Below are positions 17,001-26,990 of a DNA stretch of 64,000 bases, in pieces. Both the position numbers and the translations under genes were made by a program. The stretch is from Mucilaginibacter sp. UBA5151. Lineage in GTDB: Bacteria; Bacteroidota; Bacteroidia; Sphingobacteriales; Sphingobacteriaceae. Within the stretch, counting starts at the first letter, position 1. Each line of letters opens with the position of its first letter. Under the pieces are notes generated by a model. It had not been told where the DNA came from, searched no databases, and worked only from the letters and a program-made list of their open reading frames with translations. The stretch is from the NCBI GenBank assembly GCA_002413785.1, contig DHXR01000064.1, positions 19,163 to 83,162 of the forward strand, read 5' to 3'.

Positions 17001-20000
17001 ACCGCTGAGGTCGTAATTTTTTAGCTGGCTGCCTTGTATGGCTTCGCAATGGATGAACATTTGGAGCTGCTTATACTGGCGCAAGTCGTTATTAAACAAG
17101 CGGTATGCCGCACGGGAATAACCATCGCTCAGATTTGTTACGAGTAACGAAAGCGACTGTTCATTCAACCTGGTATTTACCTGCAGATTACTGTAGTCCG
17201 GCTGTTGCCGGATGCCCGGCGGGATTGCATAAGGTACCGGTACACGGTTGCTGTTCTCAAAAACATTTACCGTTTCAATATCAACCGTTGAGTTGTCAAG
17301 CGGCGGATTAAGGAGCGCCGGATCTGCGATTACATTTGCCGGGTTGTTCTCGGTATTAAATGCTAACCACGAACCGCGAACCAATTGTAATGTAGCAAAA
17401 CGTAATACCGCTGTGTCGGCAAAATCAGTAAGGAACATCCGCATATAGCGGATCGACTTGAAATCCTGGATGTTTCCGATAACATTGGTAGGGTTATGAA
17501 TAGGTACTCTAAACTGGTACCAGGAAACCGCCTGTGTTGTTCCGTTAGGAAGTGTTACGTTCGATGTAACCTTATCAGTAACGAAATTTTTTCCCACTAC
17601 CAAATCCTGCGGGCGAATGGATACCTGGTATTGAAAGTATTCATCATCCTGGTCCATATTACCGTCGTGATTAACATCTTCGCCGTCGGGCAAAGCGGTA
17701 GCGGCTGAAGTTTGGAGGCCAAGCAAAGCCTGTGATTGCTGCGAAGTTGGCGAGTTACCATCGGTACCATTGTAATTACTGTAACGCTGCAAAATACTTG
17801 CACCTGCTTTGTCGAGGGCAGGTCCCTGGTAATACTGATAATCATCAGATGAAGGATCTGCGTTAAAACTGCCTGCCGCCTGCGCGTTTAACTGTCCTTT
17901 TACCTGTTGAACAATACTTGCGAATTTGGTCTGTTCATCGGCGTCATTTAAACCATCCAAACCAACGTCCTGCACCTGGCGCGAGGCAGGGTTGCTGTCA
18001 AAGGAGTTAACCACGGGTTGTATAGTCGAAACCTTGCCCCAAACCGTGTTGCTGACCTTTGTCATATCGCCATTAACAGGCAACGCATTTTCCAGGCTTT
18101 TCTGCCCGTCTTTTAATATATCTTCAGATATATTGCCAAGGTTAAAATACAAGTGGCCGCCGGTTGAATTAGGTTTATAGATGAAGGGGTCCATCATCCA
18201 AAACTCAATATAAACTACGTTCAGATCCTGGAAATTAGTTGAGTTAATCCCCCTGAATATCCCCCCCCAGCGATTTGCCGGGTTTTGCAGCGTTCCATTA
18301 CTGTTTAGCCCTGTTGTTGTATAGTTATAAGGGCCGCGCACCATTGGATAATAAGCGAGGTCTAATGTAGCGATTGGTAATGGCTGGCCGGTAGGCGACT
18401 GCTCATTTGGGAACACTTCATTTTGCAATACCTGCCTTACGTAATGGTTTGATAACTCATTGCGGCTTACCGGAATTGTGGAGCCGCTGTAAAAAATCGG
18501 ATCGATAGTATAAAACGCCAGTTTGGCACGGTTGTACCCATAGCTAAGATCATTAGATTTTGACGCTTCACTGAATAGTTGCGGGGTTCCCGATATTTGC
18601 CAGCCGGACGGGCTTTTAACATCAATAACCGAGGTGCTGTTTTCAAAATCATCCAGGTAAGCCGTCCCATTTTTTGAACCTGCAAAATTGAGGGCGCTTG
18701 GGCTGCCGGGTATCAGGTCGGCAAATTCCCCGCTGAAATTTATAGAAGACGGTACTTTAGTATGGATTAGAGGAATTTTGTCAACCAGCCTGGTAAGCAG
18801 CCTTGAGGGGGAATTATAATTAACGTCAAACCCAACCATGGTATTTGAAATTGATTCCTGCCCCACAATTTCATTTTGAGTGATGGGCTGTTCTGTTAAA
18901 TGCATTAATGTAGCCCCTAAAGCCAGGTTATCATCAACTTTATAGTCGAGCCTTGCCCCAAACAACGATTTTTGTTGTACGCCAAATAATTCATTATTCT
19001 CTACTTTTACCGTAATGGGCTGGCCGGAGGAAAGCAGCGCCTGGTTAAGGATACGGATGGTACCTGCGGTATAGTCAATTGTATAGTCAGCCCCCTCTTT
19101 TAGTGTTAACGTTCCGGCGTTTACAATTACCGATCCCTGTGGAATATTAACCGCATTTAACTGGTAAACGGAACCACCTGTTGACGTATAAGTACCGGAA
19201 ATAGTGTATCTGTTCAAATTAGGGAACAGATTTTGCGCGGTTGTCTGGGTCGAATCATACAATGGCTGGTAAACATATCGGTTTGCCAGGGCCTGTTCAC
19301 CGGGAAGAAAGCGCCTGGCAAGATCAGATCCGAAGGGCTCCAATACAGGGAAAATAACAACCCCGTTTGCCGAATTGATCGTTATCCCTTCCAGGTAATC
19401 AAAATAACCATCGGGTTGTTTTTGTTGCTGCTGGTCGAGGTTATCCAAATCGGTTAATTGCAACCAAAGTTTGCCTTTGGTGTTCACCCCCTCCTGCATT
19501 ACCGGTTTTTCAAAACCTGACTGATCATCCAGCCTGGATATTGTCATTCTAAAATTAGAAGGGCTAATCTGGTAGGAATTTAATGAATAAATATTCTTCA
19601 TCATCAGTTTCCAGGTGGGCAGGTTGGTTTTTAACAGTTCGTTTTTTAGCAGTTTTACAAATAACACCTTTGGTGTAGTTTGGTTAACCGGCAAATCGGT
19701 GGAGAACTCCCCCACCTGGTATTGAACGCCATTGTAAGTATATTGGTAAGCTACCGCAAGCACTTCATCATTATTAAGCGGGTAATTCAATGAAATATAG
19801 CCGAGTTGCGGGTTAAGGGTATATTCTTTGGTAGTTAACAGGCGGGCGTAAGTTAATTTTGCATAATTGTCTGATTTGCCGGAATTGGCAAAATAGCTTG
19901 CAATGGAATTCTGCGGGTCATTGGTTAACCGTGCATTTGCCGGAAGGTTACGCAGTAAAGAATTTGATTGCTGGGGGAAACCGGGGCCGTTGAACCCTGC

Positions 20001-21140
20001 GGGCAGTCCGCTAAATCCGGCCCCGCCCCTGACAAGGGTGGTATTATAGGGATTGTTTTCACCCAGGTCTAAAAATGCCAGGATATCTCTCGACCCGGTT
20101 GTATTATTCGTTCTGTTAGTGGTCCAAACTTCAATTTTTGTGATATTTACATTTGAGCTGATAATAGGGATATTGGCGAGCGCTTTATTGTAATTATTGC
20201 GAAAGAACTGCGATAAAAAGAAATGCTTGTTCGCATCGTAGCTGGCCGCAGAAAGTTTAAACGCACCTTGCTGCGATCCATTGGTAATGGTAATTGTTTG
20301 TGCCTGTGACCGTTGCTGGGCCATTATGGTGGTGACGCCAAGGTTGCCGAACTTCAATTTGGTTTTTATGCCAAATAATGCCTGGCTGCCCGTTATAAGC
20401 GTGGTTGGCAATGTCATACTTACTGTGCCAAGTTCTATTTTTTGAATAATCTCGTCCGGGTGGCCTGTGTAATCAACCTTTATCTGGTTTTCGAACTGAA
20501 ACTGGGCATCGGTATTGTAATTAGTAGTAATTTTTAATTTATCACCAATGGTACCGGTAACGTTTAGTTGAATCTTCTCGTTAAAATTAAAATTAAACTG
20601 GTTGCGCTGCGCAGAATTGAAAAGCGGGTTTTGATTTTGATTTAATTGCCCCGTCATTATTGCTTCAGCCGAACCCTGCGGCTTAATATCAATATTAGGG
20701 CCGCCAAATATCTGTTCAAAGGTTTGGCTGCGAATTTTTATCCGCGGAATAAAACCCGGTTGCTGGGACTGGTAGGCATAATCATCCGAGAGTTTTTTAA
20801 AGTTATTACGTTCATGCTCCTTCAGTATTAATGCTAAATAGTCGGAAAAAGTAAGGTATTGCGGTGGCCGGTATAACAAATTACCTACACGTTCATAACG
20901 TATATACATATTTGTTATAGGGTCGTACTCAATGGTACGCACCAGGTTAGGCGGGTCGGCCTGAAATATCCCCTGGTTTAACTTTATCATATTTGACTGC
21001 GGCACAGTGAGGGGGATAACAACTTTGGCTGTATCTTTTTTTGTACCGGCCGGTTGTTGCTGGGCAAAAACGTTCCCTAAGCCGCAAAATGCAGCAATAA
21101 ATAAAAAACATAAGAATTTCCAGGTAAAAATTCTAACCAA
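14088..21140 (-). CDS. sprA: SprA, type IX secretion system outer-membrane translocon
   Basis: Giant beta-barrel that forms the protein-conducting pore of the type IX secretion system, first described as a gliding motility and cell-surface protein. The 2350 residues match the family size. There is a signal peptide ending near NVFAQ, the conserved N-terminal region LPQSNMIKLN..FQADPPNLVRTIEYDP, and long aromatic-rich strands ending in FGINLKLLLQ. It follows maeB and ruvA in the usual Bacteroidota order. It gives this cell the route for exporting T9SS cargo such as the sorting-domain protein encoded at 41.2 kb. Confidence 0.95.
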   Translation of the reverse strand: MVRIFTWKFLCFLFIAAFCGLGNVFAQQQPAGTKKDTAKVVIPLTVPQSNMIKLNQGIFQADPPNLVRTIEYDPITNMYIRYERVGNLLYRPPQYLTFSDYLALILKEHERNNFKKLSDDYAYQSQQPGFIPRIKIRSQTFEQIFGGPNIDIKPQGSAEAIMTGQLNQNQNPLFNSAQRNQFNFNFNEKIQLNVTGTIGDKLKITTNYNTDAQFQFENQIKVDYTGHPDEIIQKIELGTVSMTLPTTLITGSQALFGIKTKLKFGNLGVTTIMAQQRSQAQTITITNGSQQGAFKLSAASYDANKHFFLSQFFRNNYNKALANIPIISSNVNITKIEVWTTNRTNNTTGSRDILAFLDLGENNPYNTTLVRGGAGFSGLPAGFNGPGFPQQSNSLLRNLPANARLTNDPQNSIASYFANSGKSDNYAKLTYARLLTTKEYTLNPQLGYISLNYPLNNDEVLAVAYQYTYNGVQYQVGEFSTDLPVNQTTPKVLFVKLLKNELLKTNLPTWKLMMKNIYSLNSYQISPSNFRMTISRLDDQSGFEKPVMQEGVNTKGKLWLQLTDLDNLDQQQQKQPDGYFDYLEGITINSANGVVIFPVLEPFGSDLARRFLPGEQALANRYVYQPLYDSTQTTAQNLFPNLNRYTISGTYTSTGGSVYQLNAVNIPQGSVIVNAGTLTLKEGADYTIDYTAGTIRILNQALLSSGQPITVKVENNELFGVQQKSLFGARLDYKVDDNLALGATLMHLTEQPITQNEIVGQESISNTMVGFDVNYNSPSRLLTRLVDKIPLIHTKVPSSINFSGEFADLIPGSPSALNFAGSKNGTAYLDDFENSTSVIDVKSPSGWQISGTPQLFSEASKSNDLSYGYNRAKLAFYTIDPIFYSGSTIPVSRNELSNHYVRQVLQNEVFPNEQSPTGQPLPIATLDLAYYPMVRGPYNYTTTGLNSNGTLQNPANRWGGIFRGINSTNFQDLNVVYIEFWMMDPFIYKPNSTGGHLYFNLGNISEDILKDGQKSLENALPVNGDMTKVSNTVWGKVSTIQPVVNSFDSNPASRQVQDVGLDGLNDADEQTKFASIVQQVKGQLNAQAAGSFNADPSSDDYQYYQGPALDKAGASILQRYSNYNGTDGNSPTSQQSQALLGLQTSAATALPDGEDVNHDGNMDQDDEYFQYQVSIRPQDLVVGKNFVTDKVTSNVTLPNGTTQAVSWYQFRVPIHNPTNVIGNIQDFKSIRYMRMFLTDFADTAVLRFATLQLVRGSWLAFNTENNPANVIADPALLNPPLDNSTVDIETVNVFENSNRVPVPYAIPPGIRQQPDYSNLQVNTRLNEQSLSLLVTNLSDGYSRAAYRLFNNDLRQYKQLQMFIHCEAIQGSQLKNYDLSGFIRLGSDYTGNYYEYAIPLQVAPAGAAGPTAVWPAANELNLTLSQLTDAKIERDNAKYLGQPWPITRPYKYSKNPDIIIMGQPDLGTVSTIMLGVRNPLRTAATSGTDDGLPKSGTLWFDELRLTNFNEQGGWAATGRFNAKLADFANISLSGSKSTVGFGTLDSNLGNRSLDNNAVYDVSGTMELGKFFPDKSGVHIPLYVDVSSQVSTPEYDPSSPDILLKDRLNAATSAKQRDSIQTAAENSTVRKSINLTNIHKTKTDSKAPNHVWDIENWNATIAYTQLQHHDFTTLNDFEKTYHVALAYNFNTQPKYNNPFAKIIKKNYLALLRDINFNLLPTRLNYSISFDRFYSENTLRNNDPTDIVPIQTTFNKTFNVTRTYGISWNITKSFSMDLDATNLSTVDEPVGRLDGLKLDTLWGNIFRMGRTTNYNHTLNLHYTVPVNKIPGMDWVTIITGYSTHFNWLAQPLFAIDNAQFGVGNSISNSRTIIITPTLNFDALYNKISFIKKAKSPDNDNGLTRFLADILTSVKNLSGSFTQTQGTFIPGYLPQSAFLGEDLNYGSPGFGFLFGSQADLRHTALQYGWISTDTLQNQLYVTTFNEDLHLKSTIQPFKDLRIDLTAFKLQDHTYQTNFKSVDGSSNVQSYNPVTTGDYSVSFLPIATAFSKISGIDNNSPIFQNFLNDLPVISQRLGKQNPNAIGPAVNGYADGYSANSQNVLVPAFLAAYTGKNASGAGLSQFPNIPVPNWQITYSGLSHIPFFSDIFESVDIKNGYRASYNVSGYTTLLQYQITNGAVSSRDANNDFLPSYQFSQVTILEQFVPLFGIDVRFKNSMSANLEYRQSRSLSLSVLNGQLAQQNQSAIVFGWGYHDKDFKFPFGWFSGSANKNDVNFKIDFSLQNNETFIYQAGGAAQVASGAQNITVRPSIDYLISPRFNLNLFYDSNINRPFTSQTFNTAFTNFGINLKLLLQ

Positions 21141-21163
21141 GGCTCAGTAAAATTTATCCGTAA

Positions 21164-21748
21164 TTATAAACTTTTCAATGCAGATTTTATCAGTTGTTCA
21201 ACTGTTAAATCCTCTTTATTTTTGTTTATTTCCTGTTCAAGCACCTTCTCTGCGGCATTGCGGGCGAAGCCCAGCATTACCAAAGCCGAAAGCGCCTCAT
21301 CTTTAGCAGTTTTATTTAATGGCACAACGCTCAGGGTATCAGGCCCTTCTTTACGTAATTTGTCCTGTAGCTCTAATATAATCCGCTGGGCTGATTTGGG
21401 GCCGATGCCTTTTATGCGTTGTATCAAAGACACATTCCCCGAAATAATTGCATTCTGGATCTCTTCGGGAGTTATGGACGAAAGCATCATACGCCCCGTA
21501 TTCGGCCCGATTCCCGAAATCGAAATCAAATGCAAAAACAGGCGGCGTTCCCCTTCATCTGCAAAACCGTATAAAGTATGGGCATCTTCCTTCACATGCA
21601 GCCAGGTAAATAATTTACAGCGTTCGGAACTGCCGAGCTTCGAATAGGTATTCAATGAAATATTGATATGGTAACCTACCCCCCCGGCATCAATAACCAC
21701 AAATGCGGCGCTCTTAAAAACTAATTTACCTTCAATATAAGCGTACAT
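21164..21748 (-). CDS. ruvA: Holliday junction branch migration protein RuvA
   Basis: DNA-binding subunit that holds the four-way junction for the RuvB motor. The 194 residues comprise an OB-fold domain (MYAYIEGKLVFKSAAFVVID), two helix-hairpin-helix motifs (ISGIGPNTGRMMLSS near residue 74 and IKGIGPKSAQRIILEL near 109), and the C-terminal RuvB-contact domain (ALVMLGFARNAAEKVLEQ). It lies 19 bp after maeB and 23 bp before sprA, in a likely common transcript. Confidence 0.97.
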   Translation of the reverse strand: MYAYIEGKLVFKSAAFVVIDAGGVGYHINISLNTYSKLGSSERCKLFTWLHVKEDAHTLYGFADEGERRLFLHLISISGIGPNTGRMMLSSITPEEIQNAIISGNVSLIQRIKGIGPKSAQRIILELQDKLRKEGPDTLSVVPLNKTAKDEALSALVMLGFARNAAEKVLEQEINKNKEDLTVEQLIKSALKSL

Positions 21749-21767
21749 ATTTTATTTTTTTACTTCC

Positions 21768-24038
21768 TCACCCGGCTTTTTCCTGGGCGTCGACTACCGC
21801 GATGGTTATCATATTTACAATTTCCCTTACCGAACTGCCTAATTGTAATACGTGGACCGGTTTTTTCAAGCCCAGCAAAATAGGGCCAACAGCCTCGGCT
21901 CCACCCATTTCCTGTAATAATTTATAAGCTATGTTGCCTGACTCAAGATTTGGAAAAATCAAGGTATTTGCCGGTCTGCCAATCAAAGTAGAGAAAGGGA
22001 AATTATCAGCAAGCAGATCAGCATTTAAAGCAAAATTGGCTTGCATATCCCCGTCAACTACAATTGTTGGATATTTTTCATGAAGTATCCGAACCGCCTC
22101 ACGTGTCTTCTCGGGAATGATCCCATCATTCGACCCGAAGTTTGAATAAGATAATATGGCAACCCGCGGGTTTATATTGAATTGCCTCACCGAATGTTCT
22201 ATCAATACCGTGATATCAACCAGGTCCTCAGTAGTCGGGTCAACGTTAACCGTGGTATCGCCAAAGAACACAGGCCCCTTCTTTGTAATCATCATGTACA
22301 TACCCGCAACCCGCTTTACACCGGGTTCGGTGCCAATTATTTGCAGGGCAGGCTTTATGGTAGTTACATAATCTTTGGTTAATCCCGAGATTAAGGCATC
22401 GGCCTCTCCAAACTGTACCATGCAGGCGCCGTAATAATTACGGTCGCTCAATAATTTCCGCGATTCGAATAAGGTAATCCCCCGCCGTTGCCGTTTATTA
22501 TACAGGTAATCGGCATATTCATCTATATGTTCACAGGGTTCCTTAGGATCTATAATATGAACATCGCCCAGGTCGATGTCATATTCCTTCATTATTTGTT
22601 TTATCTTTTGTATGTTACCAAGTAAAATCGGCGTAGCTATGCCTTCCTCTTTAACAATTTGGGCGGCCCTTAAGATTTTATAGGTATCTGCTTCCGCAAA
22701 AACTATTCTTTTGGGGTTTTGCTTAGCCTTGTTAGTAAGATTACGCAATAACCTATCGTCAATCCCTACCCTTACCCTAAGTTCTTCGGTATAGGCATCC
22801 CAATCGGTAATTACTTTGCGCGCTACACCCGATTCGACCGCTGCCCTGGCGACGGCTGATGAAACCTCGGTGATGAGGCGGGGGTCCATCGGTTTTGGGA
22901 TAATATAATCCCTGCCAAACTTCAGGTTGGTAGTATTGTAGGCAAGGTTAACAGCTTCGGGGATAGGCTTTTTTGCCATTCCGGCAATGGCTTTAACGGC
23001 GGCTATCTTCATCGGTTCATTGATAGCCGTTGCCCGTACATCAAGCGCCCCCCTGAAAATATACGGGAAGCCCAATACATTGTTTACCTGGTTTGGAAAA
23101 TCGGAACGGCCGGTAGCCACTATAATATCTTTGCGTGAATTAATAGCCAGGTCGTATGCAATTTCTGGCGTGGGGTTTGCCATAGCAAAAACAACCGGAT
23201 TTTTAGCCATCGCAAGCAGCATCTCTACAGTAACCACGTTACCTGCCGAAAGACCGACAAACACATCGGCATTTTTCATTGCCTCTAAAAGTGTTTTGAC
23301 ATCTTTACGGGTGGTGGCAAATTGCAGCCTCATTTCATCAAGGTCGGTACGTTCAGGGGTAATTAAACCGTTGATGTCAAACATCACCATGTTTTCTTTT
23401 TTTACGCCAAGCGCCAGGTACATTTTTGAGCAGGAAACGGCTGCCGCACCAGCCCCATTTACCACCAGCTTTATTTTATCCAGCTTTTTCCCCTGTATTT
23501 CGCAGGCATTTATCAAGGCGGCGCCCGATATTATTGCTGTGCCATGCTGGTCATCGTGCATAACCGGAATTTTCATTTCGGCCTTCAACCTGCGCTCGAT
23601 TTCAAAGCAGGTCGGTGCGGATATGTCTTCAAGATTAATCCCTCCAAACGTGGGTTCAAGCGCCTTAACAATATTTACAAACTCATCAATGGTTTTTGCA
23701 TTAACTTCAAGGTCAAATACATCAATATCTGCATAAATTTTAAACAGCAGGCCCTTACCTTCCATTACCGGCTTGCTTGCTTCGGGACCAATATTTCCAA
23801 GTCCGAGTACAGCTGTCCCGTTACTGATCACACCGACAAGATTGCCTTTGGCTGTATATTTGTAAACATCATCCACATTATCAGCAATTCGCAGGCATGG
23901 TTCTGCGACACCCGGAGAGTAGGCCATGCTGAGGTCCCTTTGCGAATTGGTGGGCTTTGTAGGTACCACCTGTATTTTCCCGGGCCGTCCTTTTGAATGG
24001 TAATTTAGTGCGTCCTGGTTACGGTTAGGTTTGTTCAT
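21768..24038 (-). CDS. maeB: NADP-dependent malic enzyme with phosphotransacetylase-like C-terminus
   Basis: Oxidatively decarboxylates malate to pyruvate, producing NADPH. The 756-residue protein is the two-domain MaeB form. The malic enzyme part (about 1-420) shows SPGVAEPCL, GTAVLGLGNIGP, MHDDQHGTAI and VNGAGAAAV. The C-terminal ~330 residues resemble phosphate acetyltransferase (KRIVFAEADTYKILRAAQIV, ALISGLTKDYVTTIKPALQI); in MaeB this domain is regulatory rather than catalytic. It heads the maeB-ruvA-sprA block. Confidence 0.95.
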   Translation of the reverse strand: MNKPNRNQDALNYHSKGRPGKIQVVPTKPTNSQRDLSMAYSPGVAEPCLRIADNVDDVYKYTAKGNLVGVISNGTAVLGLGNIGPEASKPVMEGKGLLFKIYADIDVFDLEVNAKTIDEFVNIVKALEPTFGGINLEDISAPTCFEIERRLKAEMKIPVMHDDQHGTAIISGAALINACEIQGKKLDKIKLVVNGAGAAAVSCSKMYLALGVKKENMVMFDINGLITPERTDLDEMRLQFATTRKDVKTLLEAMKNADVFVGLSAGNVVTVEMLLAMAKNPVVFAMANPTPEIAYDLAINSRKDIIVATGRSDFPNQVNNVLGFPYIFRGALDVRATAINEPMKIAAVKAIAGMAKKPIPEAVNLAYNTTNLKFGRDYIIPKPMDPRLITEVSSAVARAAVESGVARKVITDWDAYTEELRVRVGIDDRLLRNLTNKAKQNPKRIVFAEADTYKILRAAQIVKEEGIATPILLGNIQKIKQIMKEYDIDLGDVHIIDPKEPCEHIDEYADYLYNKRQRRGITLFESRKLLSDRNYYGACMVQFGEADALISGLTKDYVTTIKPALQIIGTEPGVKRVAGMYMMITKKGPVFFGDTTVNVDPTTEDLVDITVLIEHSVRQFNINPRVAILSYSNFGSNDGIIPEKTREAVRILHEKYPTIVVDGDMQANFALNADLLADNFPFSTLIGRPANTLIFPNLESGNIAYKLLQEMGGAEAVGPILLGLKKPVHVLQLGSSVREIVNMITIAVVDAQEKAG

Positions 24039-24132
24039 TTTCTCATTTTCAAGTTCTCAAAATTACATTTCTTTTTCGCCGAAAAGAGAGAAAAAAGGCG
24101 AAAAGGCGAAAATTGATTTGAAATGCAGGATG

Positions 24133-25335
24133 TTAGCCCTTACTAATCTTTATTGTCATTCCGGGTTGCAAAGATCCCTTTTTTAACCCGTTCAGCAATC
24201 TGATCTTTTCAACAGAAGCTCCGTCAAATTTTGCGGCGATACCACTAAGCGTATCTCCGCTTTTAACTTTATAAGTTATATAATTATGATACGATGGCCT
24301 TTTTTCGGCTTTACTTTCGTGATATGGGGCATACGCCGCATGCGGCGCATAAGCAACCAGATTTGAATTATTTAGTGCATCATATAACGCCCCGTATTTT
24401 CCTTTATTAATTTCAGGGATGACCAACCTGCGCGGAGCGTCGGCTGTGCCGTTTATGATCTGTCTCGTATAAGAAGGGTTCAATATTGTTAGTTCCTTTA
24501 AGTCAACATCCAGCACCCGGGCGATGCTGCTTAACGAAACATATTTATTCACAAGGACGGTATCGGTTTTTACTGAAAAATCACAGGATTGAGGTAATAT
24601 ATTATGTTTGCCATAATAATTCATTACATAAGCAACAGCTATAAAAGCAGGCACGTAACCCCTTGTTTCAACAGGCAAATAAGGGCGTATCGACCAAAAA
24701 TCATTTGCCCCGGCCTTCTCAATGGCGCGCTGAACATTACTTTCACCGCAATTGTATGATGCAATAGCGAGCAGCCAGTCGCCAAATTCCTGGTAAGCGG
24801 CTTTTAAATAAGCTGCTGCTGCGTAACTGGCCTGAATGGGGTCACGCCGGTCATCAACATAATCATCCATATTTAAGCCGTATAACCTGGCTGTGTTAAA
24901 CATAAACTGCCATGGGCCGGTAGCGCCTACCCTTGATACCGCATAAGGATCGAGCTTTGACTCGACTATTGACAAGTATTTTATTTCGTCGGGAATCCCG
25001 GCATCCCTGAAAACTTTTTCATAAATCGGGAAGTAATATTTGGTCAAACCTAAAACGTGGCCCATTTCCCCGCGGTTGCGGGCGTAGATATCGATGTAAC
25101 TCTGAACATATTCATTATAGTCCAACGGCACGTCCTTTTTTATAGAATCGAGGCGGCGCTTAAATACATTACTTTCACTGGTTAAGGGGGCTGGTTGGTT
25201 GATTACCGGAAGGATAATGGTATCAAGGGCTGCTATTTGCCTTTCAACAGGCATTGCCGGAGAAGCAAGACCAATTTCGGCTTTAACAATTTGTAACGAT
25301 AGTAAACAAATAATTAAAGTAAATGTTCTTTTCAT
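24133..25335 (-). CDS. MltD-like lytic transglycosylase with LysM domain
   Basis: Predicted to cleave the glycan strands of peptidoglycan without hydrolysis. A signal peptide (MKRTFTLIICLLSLQIVKA) leads to an SLT domain around residues 100-240. The catalytic glutamate lies in SIVESKLDPYAVSRVGATGP and is followed by WQFMFNTAR. A C-terminal LysM domain (YKVKSGDTLSGIAAKFD, about 350-398) should bind peptidoglycan. The 400-residue size suits an MltD relative. It is separated by AT-rich gaps from gatA upstream and maeB downstream, so it is probably transcribed alone. Confidence 0.92.
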   Translation of the reverse strand: MKRTFTLIICLLSLQIVKAEIGLASPAMPVERQIAALDTIILPVINQPAPLTSESNVFKRRLDSIKKDVPLDYNEYVQSYIDIYARNRGEMGHVLGLTKYYFPIYEKVFRDAGIPDEIKYLSIVESKLDPYAVSRVGATGPWQFMFNTARLYGLNMDDYVDDRRDPIQASYAAAAYLKAAYQEFGDWLLAIASYNCGESNVQRAIEKAGANDFWSIRPYLPVETRGYVPAFIAVAYVMNYYGKHNILPQSCDFSVKTDTVLVNKYVSLSSIARVLDVDLKELTILNPSYTRQIINGTADAPRRLVIPEINKGKYGALYDALNNSNLVAYAPHAAYAPYHESKAEKRPSYHNYITYKVKSGDTLSGIAAKFDGASVEKIRLLNGLKKGSLQPGMTIKISKG

Positions 25336-25397
25336 TCTTTTTGGGTTTAACCAGGGAGTACTATTTAAATCAATAATTTACTAATTTATTAAATTTT

Positions 25398-26822
25398 TTA
25401 TAGTTCAAGGAAATATTTCGAAAAATTCAACAATTCCTGTTCTTCAAAATGCCTTGTAATTAGTTGTAAACCTAACGGTAATCCTTTACTATTATTGCCT
25501 GCAGGCAACGAAATGGCCGGCGCACCTGTCAACGATGCCTGTACGGTAAAAATATCCGAAAGATAAGTCACCACCGGATCTTTTTCAACCTTCCCGATCT
25601 GAAATGCAGGCTCTGGTGCAGTAGGGACCAGAATAAAATCGTATTCCTTTAAAATAGCGTCGGTTTTTTCTCTTATCAGCCTGCGCACTTTTTGAGCTTT
25701 GGCATAATAGGCGTCATAATACCCGGCACTTAATACAAACGTGCCAAGCATGATCCGCCGCTTAACCTCTTTGCCAAATCCCTCTGAACGGGAACGCTTA
25801 TAGGTTGATATTAAATCAGTTGAAGCCGGGCTCCGGTAACCATAATGCACGCCATCGTACCTCGAAAGATTTGATGACGCTTCGGCCATAGCTAATATGT
25901 AATAAGCAGGCACCAGATAATCAAGGTATTCAAAGGCTATCGGTTTAACAATATGCCCTTCGGCACGTAACTTTTCGATGTATTTAATGAGGTTGGCTTT
26001 TACCTCGGAATCCACACCAGGACTCGACAGTGACTCCTGTAAATAAGCTATCTTTTTGGGAGAGGGGGGATGAATATTATTGCTATAGGATGGAACCCCG
26101 ATATCAGCCAAAGTGCTGTCATATTCATCGGGGCCGGCCATTACTTCCAATAAAAGAGCGGCATCCTCAACCGATCTGGTAATTGACCCCACCTGGTCAA
26201 ATGAAGAAGCATAAGCAATTATGCCATGCCTTGAAATACGGCCATAGGTTGGCTTAAGCCCTACCAATCCGCAAAAAGAAGCCGGTTGCCTTACTGATCC
26301 CCCGGTATCTGTTCCCAGTGCAGCATGGCACAAACCCGCCTGAACGGCTACAGCTGAACCGCCGGAAGATCCGCCGGATACCCTTGTATTATCAACATGG
26401 TTTTTTACGGGACCGAAAAATGAGGTTTCATTAGAAGCCCCCATTGCAAACTCATCACAATTACAACGCCCGATAATCACCGCATCTTCGGCAATAAGGC
26501 GTTCAACAACAGTAGATGAGTAAACAGAAGTGAAACCTGTCAGAATTTTGGAGGACGCGCTTGCTTTATGCCCTTTATAACAGATGTTATCTTTTATGGC
26601 AATAACCATACCGGCGAGTTTGCCGGCAATGCCCTGTTTTATTTTTGAATCAACTTTTTGCGCACATACCAGCGCATCCTGTTCAAATACTTCGTTAAAT
26701 GCATTCAAGTGGGCGTTAGCTGAAATTTTTTTCAAATAACCCCTTACAAGCCCTTCAACAGTAATTTCCCCTTTCTTAATCTCATTCTTTATTTCGATTA
26801 AAGAGGCATAAGATTTAACCAT
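25398..26822 (-). CDS. gatA: Aspartyl/glutamyl-tRNA amidotransferase subunit A
   Basis: Glutaminase subunit of GatCAB, which converts misacylated Glu-tRNA(Gln) or Asp-tRNA(Asn) to the correct form. The amidase signature is clear: catalytic lysine in VIAIKDNICYKG (about residue 76), and the Ser-cisSer pair in RVSGGSSGGSAVAVQAG (about 150-166). The 474-residue length is typical. gatB and gatC are not in the window. The 166-bp gap to tatA contains the tat operon terminator, so gatA has its own promoter. Confidence 0.94.
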   Translation of the reverse strand: MVKSYASLIEIKNEIKKGEITVEGLVRGYLKKISANAHLNAFNEVFEQDALVCAQKVDSKIKQGIAGKLAGMVIAIKDNICYKGHKASASSKILTGFTSVYSSTVVERLIAEDAVIIGRCNCDEFAMGASNETSFFGPVKNHVDNTRVSGGSSGGSAVAVQAGLCHAALGTDTGGSVRQPASFCGLVGLKPTYGRISRHGIIAYASSFDQVGSITRSVEDAALLLEVMAGPDEYDSTLADIGVPSYSNNIHPPSPKKIAYLQESLSSPGVDSEVKANLIKYIEKLRAEGHIVKPIAFEYLDYLVPAYYILAMAEASSNLSRYDGVHYGYRSPASTDLISTYKRSRSEGFGKEVKRRIMLGTFVLSAGYYDAYYAKAQKVRRLIREKTDAILKEYDFILVPTAPEPAFQIGKVEKDPVVTYLSDIFTVQASLTGAPAISLPAGNNSKGLPLGLQLITRHFEEQELLNFSKYFLEL

Positions 26823-26824
26823 GT

Positions 26825-26880
26825 GGCTAAAATAAAAAACTTATCCGTTGAAAGTATAAAAAAAATCAACAGATAAGTTT
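26825..26880 (-). terminator. Rho-independent terminator of the tat operon
   Basis: AAACTTATCCGTTGA (26837-26851) pairs with TCAACAGATAAGTTT (26866-26880) as a 15-bp stem with one G-U pair. On the minus strand it is followed by TTTTTATTTT. It lies between tatA and the start of gatA. Confidence 0.8.
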
Positions 26881-26896
26881 ATAAATAATTTTGATA

Positions 26897-26990
26897 TTAG
26901 AAATTGCGGGCAGGAGATTAGAAAAAGGCTCAATACCTAATCTTTAACCTCCGGCCTCTGATCACTATTTCCTGCTAATCTCCGACCGCT
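26897..26990. repeat. Intergenic inverted-arm repeat of the CTAATCTCC type
   Basis: GCAGGAGATTAG (about 26911-26922) faces CTAATCTTTAACCTCC and CTGCTAATCTCC (to about 26985). The arms are built from short variants of CTAATCTCC and could pair. The array abuts the tatA stop codon. Confidence 0.5.
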